Shown here piece after piece: positions 26,809 through 36,039 of a stretch of 63,109 nucleotides of DNA (its first letter is position 1; each line of letters starts with the position of its first letter). Source of the DNA: Actinomycetes bacterium (lineage in GTDB: Bacteria > Actinomycetota > Acidimicrobiia > Spongiisociales > JAHEDJ01). Below the pieces are notes generated by a model. The model was not told the DNA's origin. It saw only the letters and a list, made by a program, of their open reading frames with translations, and did no database searches. The stretch lies in the NCBI GenBank assembly GCA_024641245.1, contig JAHEDK010000004.1, positions 70,584 through 133,692 on the forward strand. The letters run 5' to 3'. A program made the translations under genes and the position numbers.

Positions 26809-29373
26809 ATGGCATCGAGATCCCCTATTCACGAGATGGAACGTCGCGAGCGCCGCGGCAAATGGTTTGTGGCGCTCGCAACGCTGCTGTCTATCGCCGT
26901 CATTTCCTCGACGTGGATCGGTCTCTTCTCATTCATGGGGGCCAATGCGGCCTTCGGCACATTCCAGGATCTCGACGAGAAGTACATCCCCGATGTCGAT
27001 GCACAGCTTCTCGAGCTCCCCGATCTGTCCCGGGTCTCGCAGATGTACACGCTCGACGGCACGCTGCTGGCGGTGTTGCACGACGGTCGGGTCAGCGAGC
27101 CCGTGCCGTACGACGAGATCCCGGAACTCGTCGTCAACGCGGTGCTGGCCGCAGAGGACGCTGAGTTCTTCCAACACGAAGGAATCGACGCGGCCGCCAT
27201 TGCCAGCGCCTTCATCGACAACCTTCGCTACGACACGAGCCGCGGCGGATCGACGATCACTCAGCAGGTGGTCAAGAAGGTGTTCGTCGGAGAGGAGATT
27301 TCCTACGAGCGGAAGATCATCGAGGCGGTTACCGCGATCGAGTTGGAGCGACGCTACACCAAGGAACAGATCCTCGAGTTTTATGTGAACTTCGTGTACT
27401 TCGGATCATCTGCCTACGGCATCTCTGCCGCCGCCCACGAGTTCTTCGATAAGAATCTCGATCAGCTGACCATCGCAGAGGCTGCCACGCTGGCGGTACT
27501 CCCTCGTAACCCGACGGTCTACGACCCCCGCCGCTCGCCCGAGGACGCCGAGGATCGGCGCAACGACGTGATCACCACGATGATCCAACACGAGTTCATC
27601 ACCGAGGAGGAGGGCAGACTGGCGCAGGCCTATCCCTTCATCATCGCCGAGCCAAAGCAGTTCACAGGACCGGCCGATCACGTCGTAGCCGAGGTCAAGA
27701 AGCAACTCCTCAACGATGCCGAATTCTCCTTCCTGGGCACAACGAAGGATGAACGGAAGAAGTCCATATTCGGCTGCCCGGCTGATGACGTTGAGTGTGA
27801 GGGCGGGGGTGGCCTCCAGGTGTATGTCACCATCGACCTCGAAATGCAGAAGATCGCCAACGAGATGTTGACATCCTGGCTACCGCAACCCGACACGAGC
27901 GCCATGTCGGAGAGCGAACTGCAAACCTGCATCGACCGGTACAACGCCACGGTGACTCCTGTGCCCGAAGTCGATCGGCTGCACTGCTCGCCGACCGGAG
28001 CTATCGCCATGGTCGACAACGCCACGGGTGCGGTCAAAGTGATGGCGTCCGGACTGCCGTTCGCGCAGGAGCAGTTCGACTACGCAGTCCAGGGCAGGCG
28101 AAACCCGGGATCTTCGTTCAAGCCGTTCACGCTCGTCGCTGCCCTCGAGTCCGGCATCCCGCTCGGTTCCTACTGGGACGCACGCAGCCCCAAGGAGATC
28201 GAGTGCCCCTACGTCTGCTCGAGTCGCGGCAATATCTGGCTCGTGAGCAATGCTGGTGGTGGCGGCGGCTTGATGAAGCTCTTCCAGGCAACTCACAACT
28301 CCGTGAACGTCGTGTTCGCTCAGGTTGCCATTGCCGTCGGGCCCGAAAAGATCGTCGAGACTGCCCATCGCATGGGCATCAAGTCCGATCTCGAAGCAGT
28401 GCCGTCCATCACGCTCGGCGCCGGCGCAGTCAGCCCGCTCGAGATGGCCTCCGCCTACGGCAACTTCGCCACCAACGGCGTTTGGGCACCGTCTTATCTG
28501 ATCGAGCGGATCGAAGGGCCGGACGGCGAGATCATCTATCAGCATCAAGTCGAGCATCAGCAGACCGTAGACCCGGCAGTAATCGCCGCCGCCCGCAAAC
28601 CCCTAACGCTGGTACCGACATCGTCTGGAACTGCAGTCAGGGCCAACATCGGAAGGCCGCAGGGCGGCAAGACCGGAACCCACCAGAACTACATGGAAGC
28701 CTGGTACGTCGGATTCGTCCCCCAGTACTCCACCGCCGTATGGGTGGGTTACCCCGATTTCCAGTATCCGCTGCGCAACGTGGTCATCAACGGCCAGTCC
28801 TACTCACGGATTTTCGGAGGAACCGTTCCCGCTCCGATCTGGGCGGAGTTCATGAACATCGTGCTGGCCGACGAACCCGCCCTCGACTGGCCTGCCGACC
28901 CCGCCGGAACGTCCCAGTACCTCTCCACTCCTTCCACCGACGTCCCGGCCGTCGAGGGGATGACCGTCGCCGAGGCCTCGGAGGAGATCTACAATTCACA
29001 CCTGTCTCCCGCGGTAGTTGAGGTCAACTCGCTGGAACCTGAGGGCACCGTGCTGTTGCAGACCCCCGAAGCAGGAGCATCCGTTGCACAGGGCTCATCT
29101 GTGTCGATTGAAGTTTCGACCGGCCTCCCACCATCGGCGCCTCTAATCGACCTGCGCGGCAAGACCGTCGACGAGGTCATCGCGGCGCTGCGGACGTTCG
29201 AGGAGGAAACCGGGGTTGCCCTCTCGTTCTCGAAACAGACGGTCGACACCGAAGATCCGGCACTGGCCGACCGGGTGATCTCAACGAACCCGGCCGCCGG
29301 TGGCACGGTGACGCACAGCCAGACCATCACGATCTTCGTGGGGAACCTGGTCGACAAGAAGGGCAAGCCCTAG
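26809..29373 (+). CDS. Class A penicillin-binding protein with PASTA domains
   Basis: Bifunctional peptidoglycan glycosyltransferase/transpeptidase of 854 residues. One membrane anchor (about 19-43). GT51 domain with catalytic E116 in LAAEDAEFFQHEG and RGGSTITQQVVKK. Transpeptidase with S435/K438 (NPGSSFKPF), S498-V-N500 and K621-T-G. Two PASTA repeats follow from about 695 (VPAVEGMTVAEA, then LIDLRGKTVDEVIAAL). Domain order matches mycobacterial PonA. It is divergent from the mutase gene with 87 bases between starts. The stop is followed after eight bases by a heptad repeat. Confidence 0.95.
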   Translation: MASRSPIHEMERRERRGKWFVALATLLSIAVISSTWIGLFSFMGANAAFGTFQDLDEKYIPDVDAQLLELPDLSRVSQMYTLDGTLLAVLHDGRVSEPVPYDEIPELVVNAVLAAEDAEFFQHEGIDAAAIASAFIDNLRYDTSRGGSTITQQVVKKVFVGEEISYERKIIEAVTAIELERRYTKEQILEFYVNFVYFGSSAYGISAAAHEFFDKNLDQLTIAEAATLAVLPRNPTVYDPRRSPEDAEDRRNDVITTMIQHEFITEEEGRLAQAYPFIIAEPKQFTGPADHVVAEVKKQLLNDAEFSFLGTTKDERKKSIFGCPADDVECEGGGGLQVYVTIDLEMQKIANEMLTSWLPQPDTSAMSESELQTCIDRYNATVTPVPEVDRLHCSPTGAIAMVDNATGAVKVMASGLPFAQEQFDYAVQGRRNPGSSFKPFTLVAALESGIPLGSYWDARSPKEIECPYVCSSRGNIWLVSNAGGGGGLMKLFQATHNSVNVVFAQVAIAVGPEKIVETAHRMGIKSDLEAVPSITLGAGAVSPLEMASAYGNFATNGVWAPSYLIERIEGPDGEIIYQHQVEHQQTVDPAVIAAARKPLTLVPTSSGTAVRANIGRPQGGKTGTHQNYMEAWYVGFVPQYSTAVWVGYPDFQYPLRNVVINGQSYSRIFGGTVPAPIWAEFMNIVLADEPALDWPADPAGTSQYLSTPSTDVPAVEGMTVAEASEEIYNSHLSPAVVEVNSLEPEGTVLLQTPEAGASVAQGSSVSIEVSTGLPPSAPLIDLRGKTVDEVIAALRTFEEETGVALSFSKQTVDTEDPALADRVISTNPAAGGTVTHSQTITIFVGNLVDKKGKP

Positions 29374-29381
29374 GCGCGAGC

Positions 29382-29494
29382 AGGTTCTAGGTCATAGGTT
29401 TTGGGTAATAGGTCAGACCTGATCTCGATCCGCCCCTTCCCAACACCACTCTGGGGCAACCCATAAAGCAACCTAGAACCCATAACCTATAACC
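29382..29494. repeat. Facing 7-bp-period arrays downstream of the PBP gene
   Basis: Left arm 29382-29416: AGGTTCT, AGGTCAT, AGGTTTT, GGGTAAT, AGGTCAG. Right arm 29467-29494: AGCAACC, TAGAACC, CATAACC, TATAACC. The arms are close to reverse complements with a 50-base spacer, so a long imperfect hairpin can form, followed by TCTTTCG. Likely role: transcription end of the PBP gene. Confidence 0.75.
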
Positions 29495-29571
29495 TCTTTC
29501 GTAGATAAACATTTCGCGACGCTGCCTGAAGGTACTTGTCACTAGTTAACGTTGCGTGGTATCTCTACCGC

Positions 29572-30018
29572 ATGAGAGTTGTGCCGGTCGAGTCCAAGCA
29601 GCTGCAACCCCGTCCTCCCGTCGCACCTGCCACACCGAACTCGACCGGCACAGCTCCACCAACCCTCCGGCACCGCTTGCACATTCAACCGCACCTCCTC
29701 GCCGGCTCGGGCCACCGGCGCGTTCCTTCGGATCCATATGTACGTCGCTTCTGGACCGCAGCCCTGGGCCCGGGGGCGGTGGCCGATCTGCTCCGGCTCA
29801 TCAGGGCTGCGCAGCGCGAGCGATCCCTCCCCCGCCCCGAGCATCTCTCCGACCTCATCCGGGTAGGACTAGCCGGTCATGTGGAAGCGGGCGTGTGGGT
29901 AGCGGCAAGCATTCCCAACGTCCCACCCGCCGATGTACGACGACTCCCTCCACACCTGAGACGCGAGCACGGCCACTGGCTGGCCCGCGAGCAATACGCA
30001 ACCAAACTCGACCTCTAG
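29572..30018 (+). CDS. Small uncharacterised protein upstream of moeB
   Basis: 148 residues from ATG 29572; an ATG at 29536 would add 12 less typical residues. Residues 1-50 are proline-rich (QLQPRPPVAPATP). The rest is helical and charged: PYVRRFWTAALGPGAVADLL, LIRAAQRERSLPRPEHLSDL, VGLAGHVEAGVWVAA, HWLAREQY. No known domain is recognised. Codon use is normal for the region and the gene ends 10 bases before the MoeB start, so it is probably real. Function unknown. Confidence 0.6.
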   Translation: MRVVPVESKQLQPRPPVAPATPNSTGTAPPTLRHRLHIQPHLLAGSGHRRVPSDPYVRRFWTAALGPGAVADLLRLIRAAQRERSLPRPEHLSDLIRVGLAGHVEAGVWVAASIPNVPPADVRRLPPHLRREHGHWLAREQYATKLDL

Positions 30019-30021
30019 ACT
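30016..30021 (+). promoter_or_regulatory. -10-like TAGACT for leaderless moeB transcript
   Basis: TAGACT lies seven bases before the GTG start of moeB and its first three bases are the stop codon of the preceding gene. No Shine-Dalgarno sequence is present. Confidence 0.4.
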
Positions 30022-30028
30022 GCCGCCT

Positions 30029-31213
30029 GTGACAAACGGGGACTCGCCTACCTACCACGAGCTCGTGGATGCACTGCGTCCACAGATCATCGAGACCACC
30101 ACGGAACACCTCGCCGCCAGGAGCGACGAGGCGGTGATCGTTGACATCCGCGAGGCTCCCGAGTATGAACAAGGAGCGATTCCGGGTGCCCTGTTCGTTC
30201 CGCGCGGGGTGCTGGAGAGCACCATCACCGGTCAGATCCCCGGACGGGACCGCGAAATCATCCTCTATTGCGCAACCGGTCATCGATCGGTGCTCGCCGC
30301 CTACTCGATGCAGCAACTCGGGTATTCGAAGGTGAGCAGCCTGGCCGGCGGCTTCGAGCAGTGGAAGGCCGAGCAGCGTACCTGGGAGACACCAAACACT
30401 CTCTCGTCCGAACAGCGGGCGCGCTACAGCCGCCACCTGCTGCTGCCCCAGGTGGGAGAGGAGGGTCAGCAGCGTCTGCTGGCATCCAGGGCCCTCATCA
30501 TCGGCGCCGGCGGGCTGGGGTCTCCGGTTGCCCTATACCTGGCGGCTGCAGGCGTCGGCACCATCGGGATCGTCGACTTCGACCTCGTCGACTCCACCAA
30601 CTTGCAGCGCCAGATCCTCCATGACGTGCACCGCATCGGCAGCCTGAAAGCCGACTCGGCCCGTGAAACGATTCGGTCGCTGAACCCGGACGTGCTGGTC
30701 GAAACATATCCGACCCGGCTGACGGCGGAGAACGCTCTGGACATCATGTCGGGCTACGACGTCATCGTCGACGGGGCAGACAATTTCCCGACCCGCTACC
30801 TCGTCAACGATGTGTCACTGCATCTGCGGGTTCCTGTCGTGCACGGCTCGATCTTCAGATTCGAAGGACAGGCGACCGTGTTCGACCCCTACAACGGTCC
30901 GTGTTATCGCTGCCTGTTTGCCGAACCTCCACCGCCCGAGCTGGCACCGTCGTGCGCAGAAGCCGGGGTACTGGGAGTCTTGCCCGGGGTGATCGGATCG
31001 ATCGAGGCGATGGAAGCCCTCAAGATCCTCCTGGGCATCGGCGAGACTCTGGTGGGACGGCTGCTGCTGTACGACGCCCTCGACGAGGACTTCCGCACGG
31101 TTACCCTCCTGCGCGATCCCGATTGCCCGGCATGCGCCGACGCATCACACCCGCCCCTGATCGTCGAGTACGACCAGCACTGCACTCCGGCCGGGAGGGT
31201 TGACAGGACTTGA
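30029..31213 (+). CDS. moeB: Rhodanese-MoeB/ThiF fusion (sulfur-carrier adenylyltransferase/sulfurtransferase)
   Basis: 394 residues. Residues 10-125 are a rhodanese domain with catalytic C81 in LYCATGHRSV. Residues 130-394 are an E1-like adenylyltransferase with IIGAGGLGSPVALYL, the conserved TNLQRQILH, VDGADNFPTRY and two zinc CxxC pairs (CYRC, CPAC). It would adenylate the C-terminal glycine of a ThiS/MoaD-type carrier and load sulfur for molybdopterin, thiamine or cysteine synthesis. Mycobacterial MoeZ has the rhodanese at the C-terminus; here the order is reversed. No carrier protein gene is in the window. Confidence 0.9.
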   Translation: MTNGDSPTYHELVDALRPQIIETTTEHLAARSDEAVIVDIREAPEYEQGAIPGALFVPRGVLESTITGQIPGRDREIILYCATGHRSVLAAYSMQQLGYSKVSSLAGGFEQWKAEQRTWETPNTLSSEQRARYSRHLLLPQVGEEGQQRLLASRALIIGAGGLGSPVALYLAAAGVGTIGIVDFDLVDSTNLQRQILHDVHRIGSLKADSARETIRSLNPDVLVETYPTRLTAENALDIMSGYDVIVDGADNFPTRYLVNDVSLHLRVPVVHGSIFRFEGQATVFDPYNGPCYRCLFAEPPPPELAPSCAEAGVLGVLPGVIGSIEAMEALKILLGIGETLVGRLLLYDALDEDFRTVTLLRDPDCPACADASHPPLIVEYDQHCTPAGRVDRT

Positions 31214-31255
31214 TGAGCTCCCCCGGCGCCGCTGCGGCACGCTGCAGGAGACGAA

Positions 31256-32545
31256 CTACCTGGCACCGTTGCCGGACAGTACCGTCCAGATGCTCTCTCC
31301 GAGGATGTGCAGGTCGAGCCAGATCGACATGTTCTTCACGTAGTAGAGGTCGTAGGTGAGCTTCTCGATCGTGTCGGCCTCATCGTCGGCATAGCCGTAC
31401 TTGACCTGAGCCCAGCCGGTCACTCCCGGACGAATCAGGTGGCGCTGACCGTAGAAAGGGATCTCGGCGTTGAACTGCTCCACAAACGACTCCTGTTCCG
31501 GTCGCGGGCCCACCAGACTGAGGTCGCCCTTGAGAACGTTCCACAGTTGCGGAAGCTCGTCCAACCGGGACTTCCGCAAGAACCTGCCGGCAGTAATTAG
31601 ACGATCATCGTCGAGGGTGGCGAACCGAGGGCCATCGCTCTCGGCGTCCGTCCGCATCGTTCGCAGCTTGTAAAGGGTGAATCGGCGCCCGTTGAGCCCT
31701 GTCCGACACTGCTTGAAAATGGCCGGGCCCGGGGAGGAGAACCTCACCAGCAACGCCAGACCCATTGTCATCACCAGTGCGAGCGGCGCCGCGACGGCAA
31801 CGAGCACCACGTCGATGATCCGTTTGGCGACTTGGTACGGTGCGGTCTTGATCGCCGGCTCCCTCAGTTCCCAACCTTCAGCCAGATGCACAATGGGCAG
31901 ACGGCCTGTGTGCTCCTCGTAAACATTGGTGAGGGCACGTGTCGTGCTGCCGGAGATCGTGCACGATGAGACGTATTGCGCCATCCGATCCGACAGAACC
32001 GAGCGGAGGTCGACCACGAGCGTCACCTCTGGAGGAATCGGGTCGAGATCGCCGTCTCCGCCGGGGTCGAGCACATTCAGCACATCGGCGTGCGGAGCAT
32101 CGTGCAGGTGCTCGACGAGTTCCTTCTCCGCAGTTACCAGCACCATTTGCTCGGTCCAGGGCGTACGTCGCCGGATGGCCCGGTGGGTGATGGCGCCAAG
32201 CAACCAGACGACGGCCGTTGTGCCAAGAAACGGACGGGACCAGTAGACACGGCTGACGACAACGGCCAGCGCGGTGAGCGCAAGGCCGATGAGCACAACC
32301 GATAGGCCCCGCCCGTAGGACGGGCGGGGCGCGCTCCCCGCCCACGTCATCACACTGAAGGCTGAGGCCAGGATGGCGCTGCCAACGAAGAACCCGAGCA
32401 GCGGCCAGATCGATTCACTGCCGATCAACTCCGCTTCCCAAGGCCATGGGGTCTCAAAGGCGACCAGGGATGCGACAACCAGGCCGATCAGGAGCGCACC
32501 GAGATCGGCGGCTGCTGTGGATAGAAGAAACCTCCGTCGCCGCAT
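31256..32545 (-). CDS. Polyprenyl-phosphate sugar-1-phosphate transferase (initiating enzyme)
   Basis: Starts a lipid-linked polysaccharide by transferring hexose-1-P (often Glc or Gal) from UDP-sugar to undecaprenyl-P. 429 residues: four N-terminal membrane helices, a degenerate CoA-binding-like region, a fifth helix (VAKRIIDVVLVAVAAPLALV) and the catalytic bacterial sugar transferase domain with PAIFKQCRTGLNGRRF, LYKLRTM, SRLDELPQLWNVLKGDLSLV, GPRPE and RPGVTGWAQV. TAAGAT six bases before the ATG suggests a leaderless message. It opens the polysaccharide gene set to 36 kb. Confidence 0.93.
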   Translation of the reverse strand: MRRRRFLLSTAAADLGALLIGLVVASLVAFETPWPWEAELIGSESIWPLLGFFVGSAILASAFSVMTWAGSAPRPSYGRGLSVVLIGLALTALAVVVSRVYWSRPFLGTTAVVWLLGAITHRAIRRRTPWTEQMVLVTAEKELVEHLHDAPHADVLNVLDPGGDGDLDPIPPEVTLVVDLRSVLSDRMAQYVSSCTISGSTTRALTNVYEEHTGRLPIVHLAEGWELREPAIKTAPYQVAKRIIDVVLVAVAAPLALVMTMGLALLVRFSSPGPAIFKQCRTGLNGRRFTLYKLRTMRTDAESDGPRFATLDDDRLITAGRFLRKSRLDELPQLWNVLKGDLSLVGPRPEQESFVEQFNAEIPFYGQRHLIRPGVTGWAQVKYGYADDEADTIEKLTYDLYYVKNMSIWLDLHILGESIWTVLSGNGAR

Positions 32546-32551
32546 TCGAAG

Positions 32552-32557
32552 ATCTTA
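32552..32557 (-). promoter_or_regulatory. -10-like TAAGAT for leaderless transcript of the initiating transferase
   Basis: TAAGAT with exactly six bases to ATG 32545 and no Shine-Dalgarno sequence: the clearest leaderless layout on the minus strand of the window. Confidence 0.5.
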
Positions 32558-32677
32558 GTGATCTGGCGGGTTCCTGGTCCGTTCCGGGCTCCGCACCGGG
32601 TTGCTCCATGACACCGCCCGATGCATCATGAGCACCGTGACAGTCACCCGCGTCCCGATTCGTCGAGCCTCCTCTCC

Positions 32678-33664
32678 ATGACCTGGCCGAGTGTTTCCGT
32701 CGTTCTGCCGGTCCGCAATGAGGTAGCCACCGCTGGGCTCGCCATCGCGAGCGCACTCGACCAGGAATACGAACACCCGATTGAGGTCGTCGTCGCAGAC
32801 GGGTCGAGCACCGACGGCACCTGGGAGTTGCTACAGGATCTACGGGCCTCCGACGATCGAATCGCCCTCGTGAGGAACCCTGCCGAAATCACTCCCGCCG
32901 GCCTCAACGCCGCCATCCGAGCTGCGAAAGGTGACGTCATCGTTCGGCTCGACGGGCACTCGGTTCTGCCCGACGGCTATGTCAAGCGAGCAGTCGAAAC
33001 CCTCCTGGAGAAAGAAGCAGACAATGTTGGAGGCGTGCAGGCCGCGGTAGGCGAGGGCACCCGGCAGGAGGCCATCGCCATAGCCATGAGTATCAGGCTA
33101 GGAGTCGGTGACGCACGATTCCATATCGGGGGCCAACCCGGACCGGTCGACACCGTCTACCTCGGAGTATTCCGCCGCTCTGTATTCGATCGAGTCGGCT
33201 TCTTCGACGAGTCGCTGCTCCGCAATCAGGATTACGAAATGAACGTTCGCATCCGGTCCGCAGGCGGACTCGTGTGGTTTGATCCACACCTCCGGGTCGA
33301 GTACCGGCCACGCGCAACGCTCGGCGCGCTTTGGCGGCAGTACCGCCAGTACGGAGCGTGGAAACGGGAGGTTGTCCGGCGCCATCGAGGATCGATCCGC
33401 TGGCGGCAGTTTGCACCACCGATTCTGGTGCTGTCCCTCATCGCCTCTCTCGGGCTAGGCGCCACTCCGGCTCGGCGGTTCGGCTTCGTTGTACCGGCCT
33501 TGTACGTGGCTGTGCTCGTCGCGACGAGCGCGCTGGAAGCGATGCGCCGGCGGACACTCTCGGCTCTGCTGCTCCCCGTGGTGCTGCCGGTAATGCATGT
33601 CGGATGGGGAACCGGGTTCCTGCTGGGAAGCCGGGCTCGAGCTCAGTCGGCCAGACCCCGGTAA
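32678..33664 (+). CDS. Family 2 glycosyltransferase (ExoA-like) with C-terminal helices
   Basis: About 328 residues from ATG 32678 (MTWPSVSVVLPVRNE); an upstream ATG at 32621 would add 19 residues without homology value. GT-A motifs: VVADGSSTDGTWE, VIVRLDGHS in the DXD position, GGQPGPVDTVYLGVFRRSVF and LLRNQDYEMNVRI (the ED-like acceptor block). Two or three helices near the C-terminus anchor it. It resembles succinoglycan-type transferases. Its last 22 bases overlap the end of the GT4 gene on the opposite strand. Confidence 0.87.
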   Translation: MTWPSVSVVLPVRNEVATAGLAIASALDQEYEHPIEVVVADGSSTDGTWELLQDLRASDDRIALVRNPAEITPAGLNAAIRAAKGDVIVRLDGHSVLPDGYVKRAVETLLEKEADNVGGVQAAVGEGTRQEAIAIAMSIRLGVGDARFHIGGQPGPVDTVYLGVFRRSVFDRVGFFDESLLRNQDYEMNVRIRSAGGLVWFDPHLRVEYRPRATLGALWRQYRQYGAWKREVVRRHRGSIRWRQFAPPILVLSLIASLGLGATPARRFGFVVPALYVAVLVATSALEAMRRRTLSALLLPVVLPVMHVGWGTGFLLGSRARAQSARPR

Positions 33665-34704
33665 AACGCCCGGACGCCCTCAGCAGGAAACCTGAATTGT
33701 CCGCGAATCGCGGGGGCCTGCAGTCGCGCCGCTTCGCTGAAGCTGTTGTCCCCGATCGACCCACCAAGCGCGTTGGCCCATGCATCTACGTCACCCGGAG
33801 GTACGAGAACCACACCGGAGAGCTTCTCAACCACTTCACGGGTTCCCGGCAGATCCGAGGCAACAACTGGAACGCCGACGGCTAGGTACTCGAGAATCTT
33901 GGTCGGCATCGACCATCGGTAGTTGGGGATGTCCAGGAGGGGCGAGACGCCGATCCTGGCCGATGCGACCTTCTCCAAGGCGCGGGCGTGATCCAGGCGC
34001 CCGGTGAGCTCCACGGTCACGTCCAACTCTGAGGCGATTTCTCGAATTCGACCTTCAACATCCGCACTACATTGCCCGATCACAGTGACTTTCTCACCCG
34101 GGATCCCTCGTCCGGCGGCTCGCACCAGAACGAAGATCCCCCGGGCTTCGGTCACGTCACCGAGATAGACGACACCCGAGCCCGAGCCGTCCGACGCCGG
34201 GAGCGGTGCATCCGAAAGGAGGTTCTCGAATACCGGGTGGCTCCGGCGAAACAACGAGGCGTAGCCTCGTTCGGCGAGCGTAATCTCTATGGAACGCTCG
34301 GCCAGACGGAGCATCCAGTGGGTGATCACAGCCGTGGGACGTTTGATCAGCCGCGGAAGCCATTCCTTGGTCATCATCTGCGCGGGTACATTCTCGTGGA
34401 CGTCGAAAACGACGGTCCTTCGACGGAACCAGGTGGCGAGCAAACCGGCGGGCAGGGTCTCGGGATCGTGGAGCGAGAGCACTTCGTACTCCCCCCTCAT
34501 GATGATGCCGAGGGCACGGATATTCCGGACCAACCGCCCGCCCGAAAGCAACCGAACCGTGATCTTTTCTCTCCGCGCCGGGCCCGGCCCGCGACAGGCG
34601 TATGTGACGTCCCACTCGGAGGCCAGCGCTTCGATCAGCTTCCCGCGTATTCGCACATCGTCGGGATGGTGGACAGTGGTCAGAACGAGAAGCCGGCGCC
34701 TCAC
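33643..34704 (-). CDS. Family 4 (GT-B) glycosyltransferase
   Basis: 353 residues. GTG 34704 overlaps the stop of the dehydrogenase gene (GTGA), so the two are co-translated. N-terminal LTTVHHPDDVRIRGKLIEAL and the C-terminal nucleotide-sugar domain with GVVYLGDVTEARGI, VELTGRLDH and ISPLL-like VSPLLDIPNYRWSMPTKILEYLAVGVPVVASDLPG, including the glutamate of the EX7E-type block. It probably adds one sugar to the lipid-linked repeat unit. Donor unknown; the coupled dehydrogenase suggests a HexNAc-uronate. Confidence 0.88.
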   Translation of the reverse strand: MRRRLLVLTTVHHPDDVRIRGKLIEALASEWDVTYACRGPGPARREKITVRLLSGGRLVRNIRALGIIMRGEYEVLSLHDPETLPAGLLATWFRRRTVVFDVHENVPAQMMTKEWLPRLIKRPTAVITHWMLRLAERSIEITLAERGYASLFRRSHPVFENLLSDAPLPASDGSGSGVVYLGDVTEARGIFVLVRAAGRGIPGEKVTVIGQCSADVEGRIREIASELDVTVELTGRLDHARALEKVASARIGVSPLLDIPNYRWSMPTKILEYLAVGVPVVASDLPGTREVVEKLSGVVLVPPGDVDAWANALGGSIGDNSFSEAARLQAPAIRGQFRFPAEGVRAFYRGLAD

Positions 34705-35999
34705 AAGACGGTGACGTTCTCCCGCGCCAGCCGGCGCCGGCGAAACGCGTCCTTGGCGTCGAAGACCAGCGGGACGTTATCGGCTATAGCCTCGAAGTCG
34801 AAAGCATCATGATCGGTTAGCACAACGGCGAGCTGGAACCGGCCTAGTTCCTCGACGGTTCCCTTGATGGCGGGCCAGCCCAGTGCTTCGATGTGGTCCG
34901 CGGCGAACAGCGGATCGAATACACCGATCGACGCTCCACGATGCTCGAGTTCACGGAGCACATCGAGCGACGCCGATTCGCGGTCGTCGGCAACGTTCGC
35001 CTTGTAGGAGATGCCGATTCCGAGGATCCTCGTCCCGCGGACCGGCAAGCTGTTGGCGTTGAGCAGTTCACCGATCCTCGACGCGTTGTAGTTCGGCATG
35101 TTCGTGTTGACCTGCTCGGCCAGGTCGATGAATCGGGTGGCGAATTTCGCTTCCTTCGCCCGCCAGGCCAGGAACTGTGGATCGAGGGGTATGCAGTGAC
35201 CACCGACGCCCGGCCCCGGGTAGAACGCCTGGAAGCCGAAGGGCTTGGTGGCCGCCGCATTGACGACCTCCCAGATGTCGATGTCGAGTTCATGGGCCAG
35301 TTGCGCCATCTCATTGATGAGCCCGATGTTCACCGCCCGGTAGGTGTTCTCGAGCAGCTTGGCCATCTCGGCGGCTTTTGCAGAGGAAACCAGGTGAACG
35401 GAGGGGACGAGCCGACGGTAGGCAGCCGCCGCCACCGCTCCCGAAACTGCGGATACGCCACCAACCACCTTGGGAATCTCACCCGTCTTCATCTCATCGC
35501 CGGGCGAGACCCGCTCCGGCGAGAACGCCACATATACGTCGCGGTCGATGGTCAGGCCGGCGCCTGTGACGGCCGGGACAATAACATCCTCGGTCGTACC
35601 CGGATAGGTGGTGGATTCCAGTGAGATCAGTTGCCCGGGGCGAACGATGCCGGCGACGGTGGCCGCGGCTGCTTCGATGTACGACATGTCCGGTTGCCGG
35701 TTCCGCCCGAGCGGGCTCGGAACACAGATGAAGACGGCGTCGGCTTCGGCGAGCCTGGCCGGATCGTCGGTGACCTCGAGCCCTGTTCGGAGCGCATTCG
35801 ATAGCGCCTCGCCGGAAACGTCGCCGACGTGCGACACTCCGGCCGCCAGCTGCTCGATCCGGCGTGCAGACACATCAAAACCGATAGTCCTCAGCCCCTG
35901 ATTCACGGCGTTGACGGCCAGCGGCAAGCCAACGTAGCCGAGGCCGATCACCCCAGCAGTCCAGCGTTCGCGTTCAAAACGTTCTACGACATCATTCAC
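34701..35999 (-). CDS. UDP-N-acetylhexosamine 6-dehydrogenase-type nucleotide sugar dehydrogenase
   Basis: 432 residues of the WecC/WbpA/TviB group. GTG 35999 has GGAGGGG eight bases upstream. VIGLGYVGLPLAV binds NAD; LESTTYPGTTEDV and SPERVSPGD are typical of the UDP-HexNAc dehydrogenases; catalytic C269 is in GPGVGGHCIPLDP; ISYKANVADDRESASLDVL ends the family signature. The likely product is UDP-GlcNAcA or UDP-ManNAcA. It differs clearly from the Ugd at 16904 (GPGFGGSCFPKD), so the cell makes two uronate types. Confidence 0.9.
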   Translation of the reverse strand: MNDVVERFERERWTAGVIGLGYVGLPLAVNAVNQGLRTIGFDVSARRIEQLAAGVSHVGDVSGEALSNALRTGLEVTDDPARLAEADAVFICVPSPLGRNRQPDMSYIEAAAATVAGIVRPGQLISLESTTYPGTTEDVIVPAVTGAGLTIDRDVYVAFSPERVSPGDEMKTGEIPKVVGGVSAVSGAVAAAAYRRLVPSVHLVSSAKAAEMAKLLENTYRAVNIGLINEMAQLAHELDIDIWEVVNAAATKPFGFQAFYPGPGVGGHCIPLDPQFLAWRAKEAKFATRFIDLAEQVNTNMPNYNASRIGELLNANSLPVRGTRILGIGISYKANVADDRESASLDVLRELEHRGASIGVFDPLFAADHIEALGWPAIKGTVEELGRFQLAVVLTDHDAFDFEAIADNVPLVFDAKDAFRRRRLARENVTVL

Positions 36000-36039
36000 A
36001 ATTGCATCCCCTCCGGAAGACTCCGAGATGGTAGTTGTC

